This document shows positions 63,965-64,000 of a stretch of 64,000 nt of DNA, in pieces. The notes below the pieces were generated by a model, which did not search any database, was not told the DNA's origin, and saw nothing but the letters and a program-made list of their open reading frames with translations. Both the position numbers and the translations under genes were made by a program. Each line of letters starts with the position of its first letter. The stretch's first letter is position 1. Source of the stretch: Pseudozobellia sp. WGM2 (GTDB lineage: Bacteria > Bacteroidota > Bacteroidia > Flavobacteriales > Flavobacteriaceae); assembly GCF_017810075.1 (NCBI RefSeq), contig NZ_JADNYK010000006.1, forward strand, positions 1 through 64,000, written 5' to 3'.

Positions 63965-64000
63965 ATGAAAGACGAGAAAACCCTTTCTAAAGAAACCCGA
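63965..64000 (+). CDS. Start of the next gene in the SusCD operon (partial)
   Basis: An ATG at 63965 opens a frame (MKDEKTLSKETR) that runs to the window end without a stop. It begins 7 bases after the SusD stop codon. The short piece does not allow identification. By position it would be an enzyme or surface protein of the same glycan locus. Confidence 0.45.
   Translation, partial: MKDEKTLSKETR

Noticed and set aside
1-64000. CRISPR array, prophage or complete mobile element
   Set aside because: No regularly spaced repeats, no cas, integrase, capsid or transposase genes were seen anywhere in the window.

Overview
The window looks like chromosomal DNA of a member of the Flavobacteriaceae (Bacteroidota), probably a marine genus related to Zobellia or Maribacter, although the genus is an inference. 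The evidence is a type IX secretion tail on one protein, two SusC/SusD pairs, a FecI/FecR-type sigma and anti-sigma pair, an MotA/TolQ/ExbB plus double ExbD cluster, TTG...TAnnTTTG promoters, and family-typical gene neighbourhoods (rplM-rpsI-rpsB-tsf; asnS-rpoN). Nothing suggests a prophage, CRISPR array or insertion sequence.

Layout. Positions 1-250 hold a tRNA-Gln with its terminator. Then follow a large DUF2723 membrane protein, a thioredoxin-fold protein without cysteines, a membrane metallophosphoesterase, cutC, an exported Ntn-hydrolase asparaginase, polA and a tiny type IX sorting-tail protein (0.5-11 kb). The translation block is rplM-rpsI, rpsB-tsf, then pyrH-frr, with an M61 peptidase on the other strand (11-18 kb). 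An RND/MMPL exporter, asnS, rpoN and a PAP2-like membrane protein follow. On the minus strand come a beta-barrel protein and the exbB/exbD cluster, then tRNA-Ser, ansA and tatD (18-29 kb). A retropepsin-like protein and the 2-oxoglutarate dehydrogenase genes sucA-sucB come next, followed by galE, a DegT-type aminotransferase, kdtA and a sugar MFS transporter (29-40 kb).

From 40.3 to 46.0 kb a compact five-gene operon, set off by hairpin terminators on both sides, encodes three GNAT/FemAB-type acyltransferases, an MBOAT acyltransferase and an SGNH/DHHW-type protein. I regard this as the best candidate for an undescribed system, probably one that builds and attaches an acyl or aminoacyl decoration to a cell-surface polymer or lipid. 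From 46.1 to 64 kb the region is devoted to carbohydrate uptake. It has a Gfo/Idh oxidoreductase with a double-domain DUF1080 protein (3-keto-glycoside chemistry), a SusC/SusD pair, an orphan siroheme synthase, an exported carboxylesterase, and a divergent ECF sigma/FecR pair controlling a second SusC (with STN domain)/SusD pair whose operon runs off the window.

The housekeeping genes are called with high confidence. Substrates of the SusCD systems and the product of the five-gene operon cannot be read from sequence alone. Starts were moved from the longest open frame where a lipoprotein or signal peptide, or the preceding gene, made an internal start more plausible.
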